Assembly: GCA_024138015.1 (NCBI GenBank)
Contig: JAMXBB010000006.1
Span: forward strand, 76,414,135-76,478,134
Direction: 5' to 3'
DNA length: 64,000 bases
DNA from: Lumnitzera littorea
Lineage: Eukaryota > Streptophyta > Magnoliopsida > Myrtales > Combretaceae
The position numbers were made by a program, and so were the translations under genes. Positions 1 through 12,217 of this stretch are shown here, in pieces. The notes beneath the pieces are model-generated. The model did no database searches, was not told the origin of the DNA, and worked only from the letters and a program-made list of their open reading frames with translations. Within the stretch, counting starts at the first letter, position 1, and each line of letters starts with the position of its first letter.

Positions 1-2637
1 CTCTGAGTTACCTTCTTTATTGAATCATAACTCATGTTATATAGACATTTACACTTATACCTACTAACTCTTATCATATCTAGCTTAATGCAATAGAAGC
101 ATATGCTACAAACAACCATTTATCTCATAATCCTTTTATATCATCTTCTATACTTTAAACCTTAGAATTATCTCAAATGATCTTCTGCTTCAACTTTTGT
201 GTCTTTATACTTGCCATTGTTAAGCCAATTTTAGTTTCTACCTTAGTTTCTATTTGTTAAACTTTTTGTCATGGACTTAGAGTACCTTTTAGTTTACCTT
301 CTACAATACCCTCTACATCTCACTTTTTGTAGATTACTTTCAATTACACCCATTCCTTTGCCTTAGCCCACCTATCATCCCTTTGACATTGAGTCCTTAT
401 TTGAATACTACAACAATTAAAATAGTAATCTTAATTTATCCTTGATAATCATTTAATATTCTTTTCGTATATTAAGGGCTTCTAAACTTTTAAGCCATCC
501 TTTGCTTACTACTTTGATTAAAGCTTCTTGTTTATATTCTTTTCAGAATTTTCTTTAGCCCTTACTTCGTTTCCTTAATTACCTTAATCTTACAAATTAA
601 TCGATTCCCATAAAAACTCATCACTATCTCTTTTACTATTCTTTGCATCACAATTTTTTATAGCTTTAGTTAACCTTCACTAAGACTACCATTTTCTCTT
701 TGCTTCCCAAGTATTTCGTCTGAACTAGGTTATCAAACGACTCTATCATCCTTGATAGGCTTACAAACAATTATTTTTACATTCTCATAACATCTTATTA
801 GATCATTGCTTGCATTGGTCAAGCAATACCTAAATTCATGATCTCTTATCATACTTATGTTCACACAATAAAGGTCCAAGCAATAATAGCAACTATTTAG
901 CCTATCAACATCTTTACTTGCTGTAATGTATTCTTGTGACCCTACCGCTCTATTAAACTAATCCATTTCGATCATATCTTCTGTCTTATAAATTTCTTAA
1001 TGTAGACTCAAGGTAGCTTCTAGTTTATCTTCTAAGACATCCTTTGCATTTTCTATTTTCCACAAGTCCCTTTTAATTTATTTATTCCTTATCTTAATCA
1101 ATCCCTCACTCTTCCATATGACATTCTTGCTCAAATTTTATGGTAGTAATATTGATAATCTTAGTCCACTTTTTGCTATCATAGACCTTTATTTCTAAGA
1201 TTGGGAATTGATATTACATCTTAACTCATCTATCATCACTTGTTTAGATTAAGGCTTCTTGCTTCCATTCTTCTAAGAAGTTTCCATGTTCCTTATCTCA
1301 CTTTTTTTACCATTTTCAACATATAAGTATACTAGCTATTCACCATGATTTATAGCTTTCATATTTGTTACTATTTGCTTCATCATTCTTAATTACTCCG
1401 ATTAAATTGGCAAGACCTATGATTCCTTTGTTCTATCATTGCAATACCCCATATAGTTTATCCTTCTTGTAATTCTACTTTCTCCTTTTACAACTGCTAT
1501 CAATACAACGTAAAGTAACCTTTCATATTTGACATAGCTTATATCTTCTCACTCTAATTTCCTATATTAAGAGCTTATTAACTTTTGAACTTTCCTCATG
1601 TTACTTACTTAAAATGAGGTTTCACATTTTCTTGTTTCTCTTCTCTCATGAAGTTTTCTTGATCCTCACTTCATCACTTTAGGTAACTCCAACAAATAAG
1701 TTAATTAATCTTTTCTATAACTTATAGCAATCACCTATATTATTCTTCGCATCACCTTTCCAACAGCTTTAGCTAAATTTTGCAAAAACTATCATTATTC
1801 CCTTCATTTCTTGAATATAACTTCCATATTTGAGCTTCTTTGATCTCATCATCTTGTTTACCTATTACAATTAGACAACCAAGATTAGCTCTCTATATTC
1901 CACATATGTAGTAAATTCTTATAAGAACTCCCTTTATATAACCTTCCAATACTCTTATTAATATATTGTTACAATTTATGGCTTATCTAACTATACTATG
2001 ATCACTATTCCTTTACCTTACTTAGTTTATTTGAGCTACCCCTCACAACTTACATGCATTTCTACACTAAATCTTCAACTTCATATAACATTTTCATGTC
2101 TCGCAACATTCTTTGATCCTTTTTCCTAAATCCTTATCTAAGTAGCACTTAATTCTTCTTTCCAACTTCCTTTGTTACAAAAGTTTCCTAAACTTATTTT
2201 GATTCCTCATCTTAAAGCAACCTCTGATCTATCATATTCTTAAGTGTGACTTTAGTTCTCCTCTTAAAAGCACCTTTCATACCTAAAGTTCCTAGGCATT
2301 TCTCTATGATTTTATCATAAAACTTATTTTGATTCATAGCGTTTCTTCAACCATGCTTCAAACATGACCCTCAAATATACTTGCCCTTTTTCTCCTGACC
2401 ATTCTTTGATCATCATCCTCAACCCAAGCTTTTGATCCTTAAATCTTTAAAAATGTTTTATTCTTCATCTCTAGCTGAAACCTAATCCATTAGATCCACA
2501 AAATGATTTAATTCTTTGATCTATCACACTTTTGATCCTTATTCTTAAGCAAGTTTTGATCCTCTAAAGCCAATTACATAAAATAATGCTCTAATACTTG
2601 TCTCAAACTTATGACAATTTATTAGGTTCCAAACTAT
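1..2637 (-). mobile_element. decayed interior of a minus-strand LTR retrotransposon
   Basis: No reading frame of note is open on either strand. The stretch is placed inside a retrotransposon because a primer-binding site and LTR edge follow at 2638-2653 in minus orientation, so the interior must lie to the left. The plus strand is pyrimidine-rich and internally repetitive: blocks at about 480-700, 1200-1390 and 1555-1760 share the same order of motifs (AAGCTTCTTG-like, then TTTCAGAA-like, then TTTGCATCA-like), and TTTGATCCTT recurs between 2110 and 2590. This would be 5' leader or gag sequence too decayed to name. The assignment is an inference from position; the repeats are seen directly. 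Confidence 0.4.
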
Positions 2638-2649
2638 GCTTTGATACCA
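2638..2649 (-). other. retrotransposon primer-binding site (tRNA-Met type)
   Basis: The minus strand reads TGGTATCAAAGC, one base from the usual plant primer site complementary to initiator tRNA-Met (TGGTATCAGAGC). Three bases separate it from an LTR edge whose minus-strand end is GGCATTACA. This fixes the element's orientation (minus) and the LTR's left edge at 2653. Confidence 0.65.
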
Positions 2650-2652
2650 CCC

Positions 2653-5600
2653 TGTAATGCCTACCTCTTAAGGCATCTACTTATACTTTTGGTTAACTCT
2701 TGGTGCCTAAGAGATGATTCGTTATGTCATCCCTAAGTTAGAGATACGAATAATACTATAATCAACTTGTTAACTCAACTCCACCATACAAATTTCCAGT
2801 AAAACTTCTTTCAATTAATGTAAAACAATATAATAGACTTAAAAAAATATGAGCCTCGTTTAAAGTATCATATTTCACTTCACTGTTCAACTCATGATGC
2901 AACTAAGATAGTAAACTTTTACGATTAGAACATTAATATTAGAAACCTATAGAGTAACACAACGACCTTCCTGTAAAGCTATTTCCAAGAACTTGATAGA
3001 AAACTTTGCAACTAATCACTCTTTCCTACCCAAGCTAATTTCTAGATCCTAGCTTGCTTTGTCTTTAATACCTAAGGTTAGATAAGCTAACCTTTCAGCT
3101 TAGGTTTTAAGCTAAGTGAATATAAAACTAAACATAGGATGCATTACAACCGGGTATTCTAAATCATAACATCATCAAGCTATATCTTATATTTGAAAAT
3201 TCTAGCATCAACAATATTCTATTTAAGTATCAAACTAATATCAAGCACATATGCAACGATTCATGCATGCCATGCTAATACACATGACATGCACTAGTAT
3301 CGATATCCTAACTTAGCTTAGCTTAGCTTAGCTTAGCTTCTCATCTAGTTAGTCAACATTCCCAAGCATCTAGAAACAAAGTCCAAGAACCTATGGCAGC
3401 AAGGAGTTGTCATACCTAACCTATATGAAACTATATGAAGTTACTATAATTGATTGAGAAATGCAATTCTATGTGCTCAAGACCCAACCTAGCAATATCT
3501 TAAGTCAAGAAAGCTTAACCCAAAGGTCCACATTGTGTTGTACCATCAATGCATTCAAATGACATATTTAGCTCAATCAAGTACGGGCTTTAAATTAATC
3601 CAACTAAGTGCAAACTCCTAAAATCATATTTAGGGCAATCATACTCGAATTTAGAGCCTTCGGGAAAACTTATCCGATTGAGCCTAAACTTTGCAACTAG
3701 GTTAGAAAAGTTAGTTGAAGTGACCCGATGAAGTTAAATTGTAAAAATAATGACCTAAGACCCCAATTTTAACCTTAGAAGTGTAATTATTTAATATAAC
3801 ATAAAACTCGTCAAAACTCCTAAAATTGAGCCTAAAATGTAATGAGATCTTAGAGATAAGTTATTTAGGCTATAAAAAAAAATAATATAGCATAATATAC
3901 TATATGACTATACATATATTTTTATGAATATACTTGGTATATATAATAATTATACTTGTAAATTAACCTGAAAACCTAAAATTATATTAAATAAGCGGTA
4001 AATTCACAAAATTAATTAGAAAATATATCTCAAAAAATAAAAGACATGATAGAAACATAATTATATGAGTACAATTACACATTACATGTACCAAATATAT
4101 AGGATATATGCATATATATATTAACAAATGTATGAAATATTATAATAATTTATATAAAATATCAATAATTAGCTTCGAAATCAATCAAACCTTATCTAAT
4201 TTGCAAGGAAAGCACCTAGAAAAATTTTGAATCCATTGTGGCAATACTTAAGACCTAGGAAAGTTGATTCAAAAGCTTAAGGATTAAAAACAAGCCACTT
4301 CCTTCTTAAGAAATAAAGAAAGAAAGAAATAGGGAAAATAGCTTTTGGCCAACAACAATTACTATAAATTGCAATTAACCTCAAACATCCCTCATTTGGC
4401 ATTCTAGAATCTAGGATAGGGAGAGAAAAATTCAGGAAAATTAGAAAAATAAATCAAAAATAGGGGAAGAGCTGACCAAAGCTAGTTCGTAGACCTACCC
4501 AAGACCTAATAATGAGCCCTTATAGCCACTAAGAGAAAACCCGCTATTTAGCCTCTTTGACTACCCAAGCTTTGGTGAACAGTTGGTATTACATTTTGCC
4601 CTGTTTTTCATATAATTTCTAAAAATATTAAACTATTCCAGAAAATTATGACAAAATTTGTTTCTCAGTTATTTTTAGTACGCTATCATTTCATAATTTT
4701 ATTTTCATGAAATTCTATGTATTTTATATACTTTTTTAATAATTTGCTCTAATAATAAGAATTTTGTAATAAAAACTAATTAATTAAACAATGTTGTTTC
4801 TTGCCCAAAAATTTATCGTATGATCCTTATTAAGAATAGTTTAATTGTATGTAGCCCATTTTTTATTATATATATTTGTAATATTTATTATATTTTTCGA
4901 CTTTAAAATTGTAGAATTGAAATTTATAGAAGTAAATATATTTTTATAAAAACAATTGGCAAAAATTGTAATTAATGACCTTTGGACACTTATGATAATA
5001 TTGAGGCTTGTTAGAAATTATTTCATATAAAAACGATATTATTATATTAATTAATCATAATTTAGAGGTAAAAATGTAATTTTATATATATATAGGCAAT
5101 AAACCCGATAGCATAAACTAAGTTGCTAACTAAATTCTCTATGTTTTTATGAGTTTATAGAAATTTTCATGGAATTATTTAATGACTCAAGCTATTTGTT
5201 ATGAATTTTAATAATAAAAGAGCTTAATTCACTAACTAAGGTATGTTTTTAGTAATATTAGGCCAAATTATGATTAATATTTGAATAAATCCTCTACATA
5301 TTCACACCGATAAGATCTTATTAGGATAAGTTTTCATCATATTTTGTGATAATTACATGACCCGGGCTATAATATACGCTTATTAGGACTAAATATTACA
5401 TATATTACTAAGTTATGCTAGAATATTATATAAAATATAGCGTATTTATATAATATGAACATAATATAATAATGATTGTTATAGGGGCATATAAGTATAT
5501 TAGAAACTAAAAAAATACCCTATAGAAGTCGTTTCTTGATATAGAACTTTTACTAAAATTGGATAATCTTAAATAATATAACTAGTATTTCTATAATATT

Positions 5601-7134
5601 ATGAAAATTTACGTACTATGATAACCTTATTATAATTAAAACGTCACTTAACTAATTAAAAAATATATTTTAATACAATTAAAACAATTATTATAAGTAA
5701 TAATATAACCATGTATTTTATTAGTGCTCACTAACTTAATATAACTTATATTATAAAACTATACTCAATCTTATAAGAATACTAATATATCTCTCATATA
5801 TATATATATATATATAAATATATATTTATGCATATAACTTAATATAAAGAATAGATAGAACCCTAGTGTTTTTGTAAATATTATAAAAACTAAATTTGGG
5901 TTTTGGTATATATTTAGGATCTCCCTGCGGGTAAAACATCAATGGTATGGACTTTCACCAGTAACGTTAATACAAGTAAGTTAGAATCATGGTTTTACCA
6001 TTTATTAAGATATTTTATCAAAATATCTAAAAGCTTAAGAGTGCTTTTGATTATAGTTGTAAATTAACTACTTGTACGCATGCTATGTATGTGATTGATA
6101 TTATGTTTGTGATAGGAGTTGAGCTCCTTGGCATGCTTCTCTACATGATTTCATAGTATTGTTTTGTGTGAACTTGATTGGCTACCCTTAAACGAAACTA
6201 ATAGTGGTTTGATTGCTAATGTAGCTATACATGCATGGCAACTCGTTAGGGCAATGATTAGTTGTGTATCAAACCAAATATTAACTCCCTTTGATGAAGA
6301 TAGCTAAAATAGTCTTTTTCCTATTCTTAGTCAAACTAAGTCATAAGCGATGAGGTCTCAACAAGGGTAGGGGCTGTGATTTGAAGGTGGTCACAAGAGA
6401 AGGATGTTCTCCATTACATAAAGCCTAGGTTTGGTTTGATTTTGAGTTACAATAAACTCTTCAATCCAGGTTAGAGCGAATGTGATTTCTCTAACCTCAC
6501 AATGAACCAGATAACATTATGCAATATTACAAATGATTAATTACATTGCATTTCATGATAGTTAATAACCTTATTTGTGTTTGTATGGTTCTCTTCTTTC
6601 TTCGTCTCGTTTACTAAGCTAATTGTGCTTACATCCCTATAGATATAGACTCTTTTACAAGTGACGAGTAAAAGTTTAAGATGGATAGATATCATCACCC
6701 CTAAGTTAGTGTGCAGATGGTTGGGAAAGTGAGGAAAAGAGAATTCATCGAATCTAAGCTTTTGATTTTTCTTTTTGGTTTTTGAGAAAACTAATTGGGA
6801 ATCCTTAGGATACCTACTAGTTTCCCATCTTATTATAAGTAGACATTAAGACCTATAGCTTTTTATAACTCTTAATGTAAATTATAACTTTATGTGTGGA
6901 AATACTTATATAAGTACTGTTGTACTATCAGATAATAGGTTATCTTGAATAGGCATTTTGAAAAGTTATACTATAGGTTTTATTATTAACAAGTGTCAAA
7001 CTAGATGCTTTAAGTTAGTTAAGTCATGTATGCCTTGTATAGACTATATCTATGATAGCAGCTGTAAAGTCAACTTTTATTGTAAATCAATTTACATAGC
7101 GAGACATTTACAACTTCTCTTATTCTAAATGTGA
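2653..7134 (-). mobile_element. long LTR (5' LTR of the minus-strand element)
   Basis: The left edge is firm: plus strand TGTAATGCC directly beside the primer site. The right edge is tentative, placed at the GTGACA ending at 7134 so that the LTR would run TGTCAC...ATTACA on its own strand, about 4.5 kb. It is non-coding, very AT-rich, and holds a (CTTAG)5 run and an AT run near 5800. Its layout loosely resembles the solo LTRs at 50711 and 55370, with a purine/GATCC block near 5925 like those at 52005 and 56590, but I could not align it along its length. The matching 3' LTR would lie left of the window. Confidence 0.4.
3312..3339. repeat. (CTTAG)n microsatellite
   Basis: Five consecutive perfect CTTAG units plus a partial one, inside the long LTR. 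Confidence 0.9.
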
Positions 7135-7694
7135 CACCAAGTACAATTTCCAAGTTAACCAAACTAAGTATGAATTCTAACCAAATATCAAGAACTAAGA
7201 AAATGGCAGATAAACCTAGCTTTTAGCTTACCAGTAAAATATCACAATTATATGCATGGCACTATATAGAATCTACAACTTTTTCTCAAAGCCAAGTTAT
7301 CTTGACATTCACTCAATATGATCCAAGATATACAAGACACAAGTATAATATGACTGATCATCATGTAAGGCAAACACTATTGTCAGCTAAGTACAATTGC
7401 ATCACTAAAGTCAACGAAGTTATATTTCCCATGAATCTCAATCCATTATCAAAAGCACAAAACATAAGAACTATAATATATTAAGAAAGGTTTATCATAA
7501 ACTACATCAATTTGGAGTATAAATATTTTGAGTCATGGATATATTTAAAGTAAATCTAATGGCCACATATAATAAGTAGGCAAGTGGTTTACATTTTTTG
7601 TCACTACATAATACAAAATAACCAAGCAGGAGGTACTCACCTTGGCCGACATTTATTTCTTCATTTGATATTGCTATCTTCGCCTATATATATA
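7135..7694. other. non-coding spacer
   Basis: AT-rich sequence between the long LTR and the first viral fragment. A 60-codon open frame at 7302-7484 shows no recognisable motif. Nothing else supportable is seen. Confidence 0.5.
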
Positions 7695-7699
7695 TACCA

Positions 7700-7812
7700 C
7701 TCATAAGACTATAAACTCTCCCCTTGGCTTTAATACCACTAAGCATCTAAGAGGAACTATACTAAATGATAGCTATGAAATACTTATGAGTTATTTTAAT
7801 AAAGTATAGAAA
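7700..7812 (+). pseudogene. inverted fragment of viral reverse transcriptase
   Basis: About 36 codons read on the plus strand match, with a few changes, the minus-strand RT segment at about 11850-11965: the run KHLR..ILNDSYEILMSYFN is shared. The frame then hits a stop (TAG) near 7809. It is a second copy of one small pol piece, in opposite orientation to the main RT block, and marks a join between viral fragments at about 7806-7860. It has no function by itself. Confidence 0.75.
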
Positions 7813-7859
7813 GAGAAAGATGTAGTATCAATGTTTTAATTAATTTTAATTTCTTCTAA

Positions 7860-8290
7860 AATACATACCACATAAATAAAACTTTTCTCCTAAGAGAGAA
7901 TAGCCCAAACTATATAAAATAAAAAATCTATTGCATCATCTAAATATTCATTAAATTCAATTAAATCATTACCATTATCATCTTTAACTATTTTAGACAT
8001 ATTAAAATATTAGCAAGCATTAAACATTAATCAACAACATACTCTAAAAATCATTTCATAATAATATTTTTCTTTTCCTTTCAAGAGTATATCTTTCATA
8101 TTCTGAAATTAAACTTTGATAATGTTGTAGAGAAGTTTTGAAAAACTTATCTTAACTATTATCAATTTTGAAATCTTCAATAATATCTTTTAAATAATTA
8201 AGTTGAATATTCGTACACATTTGATAATATTTGCATCTAGCTATAAGATTTAAATAATGCTTAATATATTCCTTTAAAGTATAAATGATT
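7860..8290 (-). pseudogene. decayed viral ORF after the leader
   Basis: Read on the minus strand there are two short coding-like runs broken by stops. One runs from about 8280 to 8060 and is rich in K, Y and L; the other starts at an ATG at 7998 with an acidic N-terminus and stops near 7890. Their position just downstream of the leader matches the first ORF of a caulimovirid genome. No motif allows a firm name; the assignment rests on position and the coding-like composition. Confidence 0.35.
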
Positions 8291-8370
8291 AGATAAGAAT
8301 ATTAAACATTTAATTGAAATCACCATAGCTTAGTTAGTTTACCAACACTTAATGGGGTCTTATATCATTA

Positions 8371-8520
8371 AAGGAATATTAACATAAAACAACATTAAAG
8401 AAACATAACCACCACAGGAGACAAAGCTAAGACTAGTGGGGCAAAGGAGCATTAAACATTAAACAATATTAAAGAAAAATAACAACCATAGGTGACAGAG
8501 CCAAGACTAGTGGAGCTTAT
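8371..8520 (-). repeat. tandem repeat in the viral leader
   Basis: Two copies of a unit of about 72 bases, at about 8391-8440 and 8463-8511, share the order CATTAAAGAAA, ATAAC.ACCA.AGG, GACTAGTGG. Weaker relatives sit at about 8305-8355 and 8525-8585 (ATCACCATA, then AATGGGG/ATGGGG). This is seen directly. It lies in the region that would be the long transcribed leader. Confidence 0.6.
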
Positions 8521-9005
8521 GTAACATTAAACTAAAAACATTAAATGAAAATCACCATAAGCGGTATAACCTGCCAATTATGGGGTTTTTGCATAAACTT
8601 AAAGCATTAAAATATAAATCTTATAGAGTTATGCCAATATAGTGATAGAGATTCCTCTCATAAGATGAACATAAAAGAAAGAATGATAATAAAACAAAAA
8701 CTTATTTCATTAATGATGGAAAATCTTTATAGATAGAGAGCATTACATGTGGATCATTTGCTCATATATGAAATCATAAAGAAAGGAACATTGAAGGTAT
8801 GTATTATACCTTAAAATAGAAGCGTATAAACGTTTCTCAATATTGGAGCATTCAAAGAAAGGAAAGAGAGAAAGAGAGTAAAAGAATCTATAAGAGAAGA
8901 AGATGAGATGAGAAAAGGAGACAAGTGACGTATGTAGAAGATGAGAGAAATTCGGATGGAGAGAAAGGAGTGAAGAAAAGTGATGCTTAGAGAAGAGAAA
9001 TAAGG

Positions 9006-9092
9006 TATTATTTATAGAAAAGGAGAGCCAACATTTCACCATAGCAAATGGTGAAAAGTCATGATGGTGTTAGATAATGAAATCTAACGTCA
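9006..9092 (-). promoter_or_regulatory. pararetroviral promoter: TATA box and TGACGT motif
   Basis: On the minus strand a good TATA box, CTATAAATAATA, lies at about 9005-9016, and a TGACGT motif at 9087-9092, about 70 bases upstream. A pyrimidine-rich leader follows. Caulimovirid promoters typically carry TGACG-type (as-1) elements upstream of the TATA box, so position and motifs agree with the main transcript promoter of the minus-strand block. Activity cannot be judged from sequence. Confidence 0.5.
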
Positions 9093-9539
9093 TTGTGATG
9101 TAATCATGTACTGTAATACATGTGATGGGTATGTGTTTCTATTGGCTTATTAAGTGCAGTATACATTTGACATATACATTGGAAAATACAAAATACATAC
9201 TTTCATGGATTAGCCAAATCTACTTCGCAACAGCCATTTTCATTTGTATTTCCACTGTGATGGGAGCTTGAATCAATCCAACAGTTGATTCATGAAGGGA
9301 TGTCAATGCCTTCTCTAATAATTCTTTCATTTGTTCTAGTAACGATACATTGGCCATGGAATTCATCAAAAATCCCTTATCATGAAGGAACAAAGTATCA
9401 ACATTTTCTCAAACTATTGGAAATTTATTCTTGTTGATCCATTCCAAGATGGCATTTTCTTCTGTTTTATTCCATAGTTTAAATCCATCCAACCATTTAA
9501 CCTTGTATCTCTTGGTTAAGATGGTAGTTTTAGATTGAT

Positions 9540-10640
9540 TGTCTATATTCATAGAACCAAGTCATGACCTAAGAAATACTAATATTCAATAAGTACAACA
9601 TTTCTTTCTTGAAAGGTTGTTCATGGTCTTTTGGAATATATGTTTTCATAAACAAATTAAAACTACTATGAGCTTTGTCATGAATGATTTCATTAATGGC
9701 TCCAAATTCTTCCCACTAGTGTACAAACCAATAAGGTAAGTTATTTGAAGAACATTTTTCAAAAAAGATGAGCCAAGTATAGGATACTTTTGGGTTCATT
9801 TGGTAAAATGCATTCCACCATGCTTGCTTATAGTCAAAATAATTATAAAAGGTTTGGTAATTTGGTTAAGGACCCATTGGTGATATTTGAAATTTAATGT
9901 GCATTGTTGGGTAGCTACACTATTCATTAAAGTTAATAACCTTATGAATTCTAGCTATTGAATAACTTATTATGCCATTATTTTCACAATATTTAAATGA
10001 AATTGAACCAATTTCACTTAAAATTTTTTTATAAAATTTAATAGGCTTAAAAAAATCATAAGGAATAAAATTAAAATTTTTAGAAAAATTTTTCTTTGCA
10101 TAATTATAAGGAAATCTTTTTCTATAAAGAAAGATATATTTGAAAATTTCTTTTGTAAAAAACATTGATTTTTAAAGGACTACACTCTTTGCTAAGGAAG
10201 ATGCCGCCTTAGTTATTTGTATATTCTGATTGGAAAATTTCTTTAGTAGAGTAATTTTATTCTCATTCTGAAATTTTGAACATTTTGATAACCAATAGGT
10301 ATCATTTAGCTGTAGAGCATTTCCTATTGCTTTGAAGAAATCCAATTGTGCTTTAGAAGTTTCTAGAGCTTTTAGAGGTTGCAATTGTGGTTGTATGGAC
10401 ATTGATAATGCTAAAAGCAATTCCATTTGCTCTTCGTGATTTGTTGGGATTTATGGTGTTTCATTTAGCTTGGTCATTGGTGGTTGATTGAGATTTGGTT
10501 TATTGAGAGTTGAGGATAACGATTCATCCTTGATCATTAATGAAGCATTGGGTTTAGTAGCTTCGAGCTATGACCGAATGTTGGTCAAGCCTTTCTCTAG
10601 GGGCTCTTTCCCCTTTCCTTTATCCTTTTTGGGAGGCATT
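9540..10640 (-). pseudogene. viral ORF downstream of pol, function unknown
   Basis: It begins just after the RNase H stop with an ATG near 10640 and a lysine/glycine-rich start (MPPKKDKGKG). It continues through open runs at 10426-10172 and 10165-9920 and, after further breaks, to about 9540. The middle part has a tryptophan- and aromatic-rich stretch at about 9860-9715 (motifs YFDYKQAWWNAF and TWLIFF). An extra ORF between pol and the promoter is known in some caulimovirid genera; I do not recognise this one well enough to give a role. At least four in-frame stops or shifts interrupt it. Confidence 0.5.
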
Positions 10641-10643
10641 TCC

Positions 10644-11198
10644 CTATAGAAATTCATAAGTAAGGAAGTCAGGAAGGGAATTGGAAGATCCATTGATATG
10701 CTCTATTTTGAAATTGAAAACAGATAAAATTAATTGCCATTTAGTAAAAATTTGTTTTGAAGCAATATTTTGAACATCTTTTAATAAAACATTTTTTGCT
10801 TCCTTACAATCAATTCGTAAAAGAAATTTTTGATTTAGCAAATCAACTTGAAATTTAGAGATTATTAAAACAATAGCTAAAATTTCTTTTTTGATTGTAG
10901 AGTAGTTCTTTTGGCGTTCATTCCAATATTTAGAAATGAATTGAACAACATTTTCTTTATTATCTTGTCTTTGTTTAAGGATCCTACTGAATATAATATC
11001 AGATGCATCCGTTTTCACTATTTTGAATAGAGATGGGTCTATAATATGTAGACATGGAGTATCATTAATTTTTTTCTTTATTTGTTTAACCATGTTAGTA
11101 TGAGTTTCATACCATTGAGAGGGATTCTTTTTTAATCTTTGGTAAAGAGGTTTACACAAAATATTAAGATTAGGAAAGAAATCGGCAACATAATTCAA
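10644..11198 (-). pseudogene. pararetrovirus RNase H (open segment of broken pol)
   Basis: An uninterrupted 184-codon frame holds the RT connection region (MNYVADFFPNL near its N-terminus) and RNase H. The acidic residues expected of the RNase H active site are visible in order: TDASD (about residue 66), KKEI (about 103), RIDC (about 128) and LPDF near the C-terminus (about 178). The frame ends at its own stop. It is cut off from the upstream polymerase by frameshifts and stops at 11199-11671, so it could not be made as part of a working enzyme. It is the best preserved coding piece of the window. Confidence 0.8.
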
Positions 11199-12013
11199 AC
11201 TTCCTAAAAATCTTTGGAGTTGATTTTTATCCTTAATTTCATTAGGAAATTTGAATGTAAATTCAATTGACCTTTATATTGGAATTATTATTTCATCTTG
11301 TATATGAAATCCTAAGAATCTAATCCTAGTCTAAAATAAAGAAATCTTAGAGGGTAACACAACTAAGCCATTTTTTCTAGCAACATTAATGAAAATTTTT
11401 GTGTTTAAATTGTTGATCTATATTTGAGGAGAATATTAAAACATTGTCTATATAGACAACAATAAAATTTGGAAATTCATTAAAAATTTCATTTATTATT
11501 CTTTAAACTCCGAATGAGTATTCTTTAATCTAAAGGGCATGCAGTTTTATGCCTATCAGACTCTTAAATTTAAATTTGCCAAAATCCATATTTCATATCA
11601 AACTTTGAAAATATTTTAACATTATGTAATCTATTAAGTAAATCTCTTTTATTAGGTATTAGATACCTAATCTATTTTAGAGCATTATTAAGAGGTTTAT
11701 AGTTAATTACAAACCTAGGTCCACCTTTCTCAATTTCAGCATTGTTATTATCATAAAAACCTAAACAGATCCAAGGAAACTTATTTTTCCTAATTAATTT
11801 TTTATTAAGTAAATCATTAATTTCATTGTTGCAATGATTTAAAACTTCATTATTAAAATAACTCATAAGTATTTCATAGCTATCATTTAGTATAACTCTT
11901 CTTAGGTGTTTGGTGGTATTAGAGCCAAACGAAGAGTACATAGTCTTATGAGTGGTTTTTATTTTCATTTCAGATGATTTCTTTTGTAGAAATCTATATC
12001 TTATATTTACCAT
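11199..12013 (-). pseudogene. pararetrovirus reverse transcriptase, broken
   Basis: The N-terminal part (12013-11672, 113 codons) is open and contains the RT finger region with the motif RFVINYKPLN. The palm follows in other frames with several stops. At about 11442-11454 the catalytic motif reads Y-I-D-N where an active enzyme has Y-I-D-D, so the second aspartate is lost (a G-to-A type change). With the stops and shifts between 11671 and 11199 the polymerase is dead. Upstream (right of 12013) no protease is joined; the sequence passes into the opposed plus-strand block. Confidence 0.75.
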
Positions 12014-12217
12014 TCACTTTGGATGGTTCCTTTGTGGAACCCCATGTGTTGTGATAAGCTTATTGAGGGCCGGCATAAATCCTGTTTAAGTTAAGGGTAG
12101 TAAATAGGTCATAACTTAGAAATCACAACATAAGTTTTAAAACAGTCTTATGATTTAGATTTATAATATTAGAAAAATTAGTCTCTTTTGAAAATAATAA
12201 TTTTACTCAGAAGAACT

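Noticed and set aside
8743..9042. 99-codon frame, minus strand
   Set aside because: It spans the viral TATA box and the pyrimidine-rich leader; the composition explains the Ser/Phe/Leu-rich translation.
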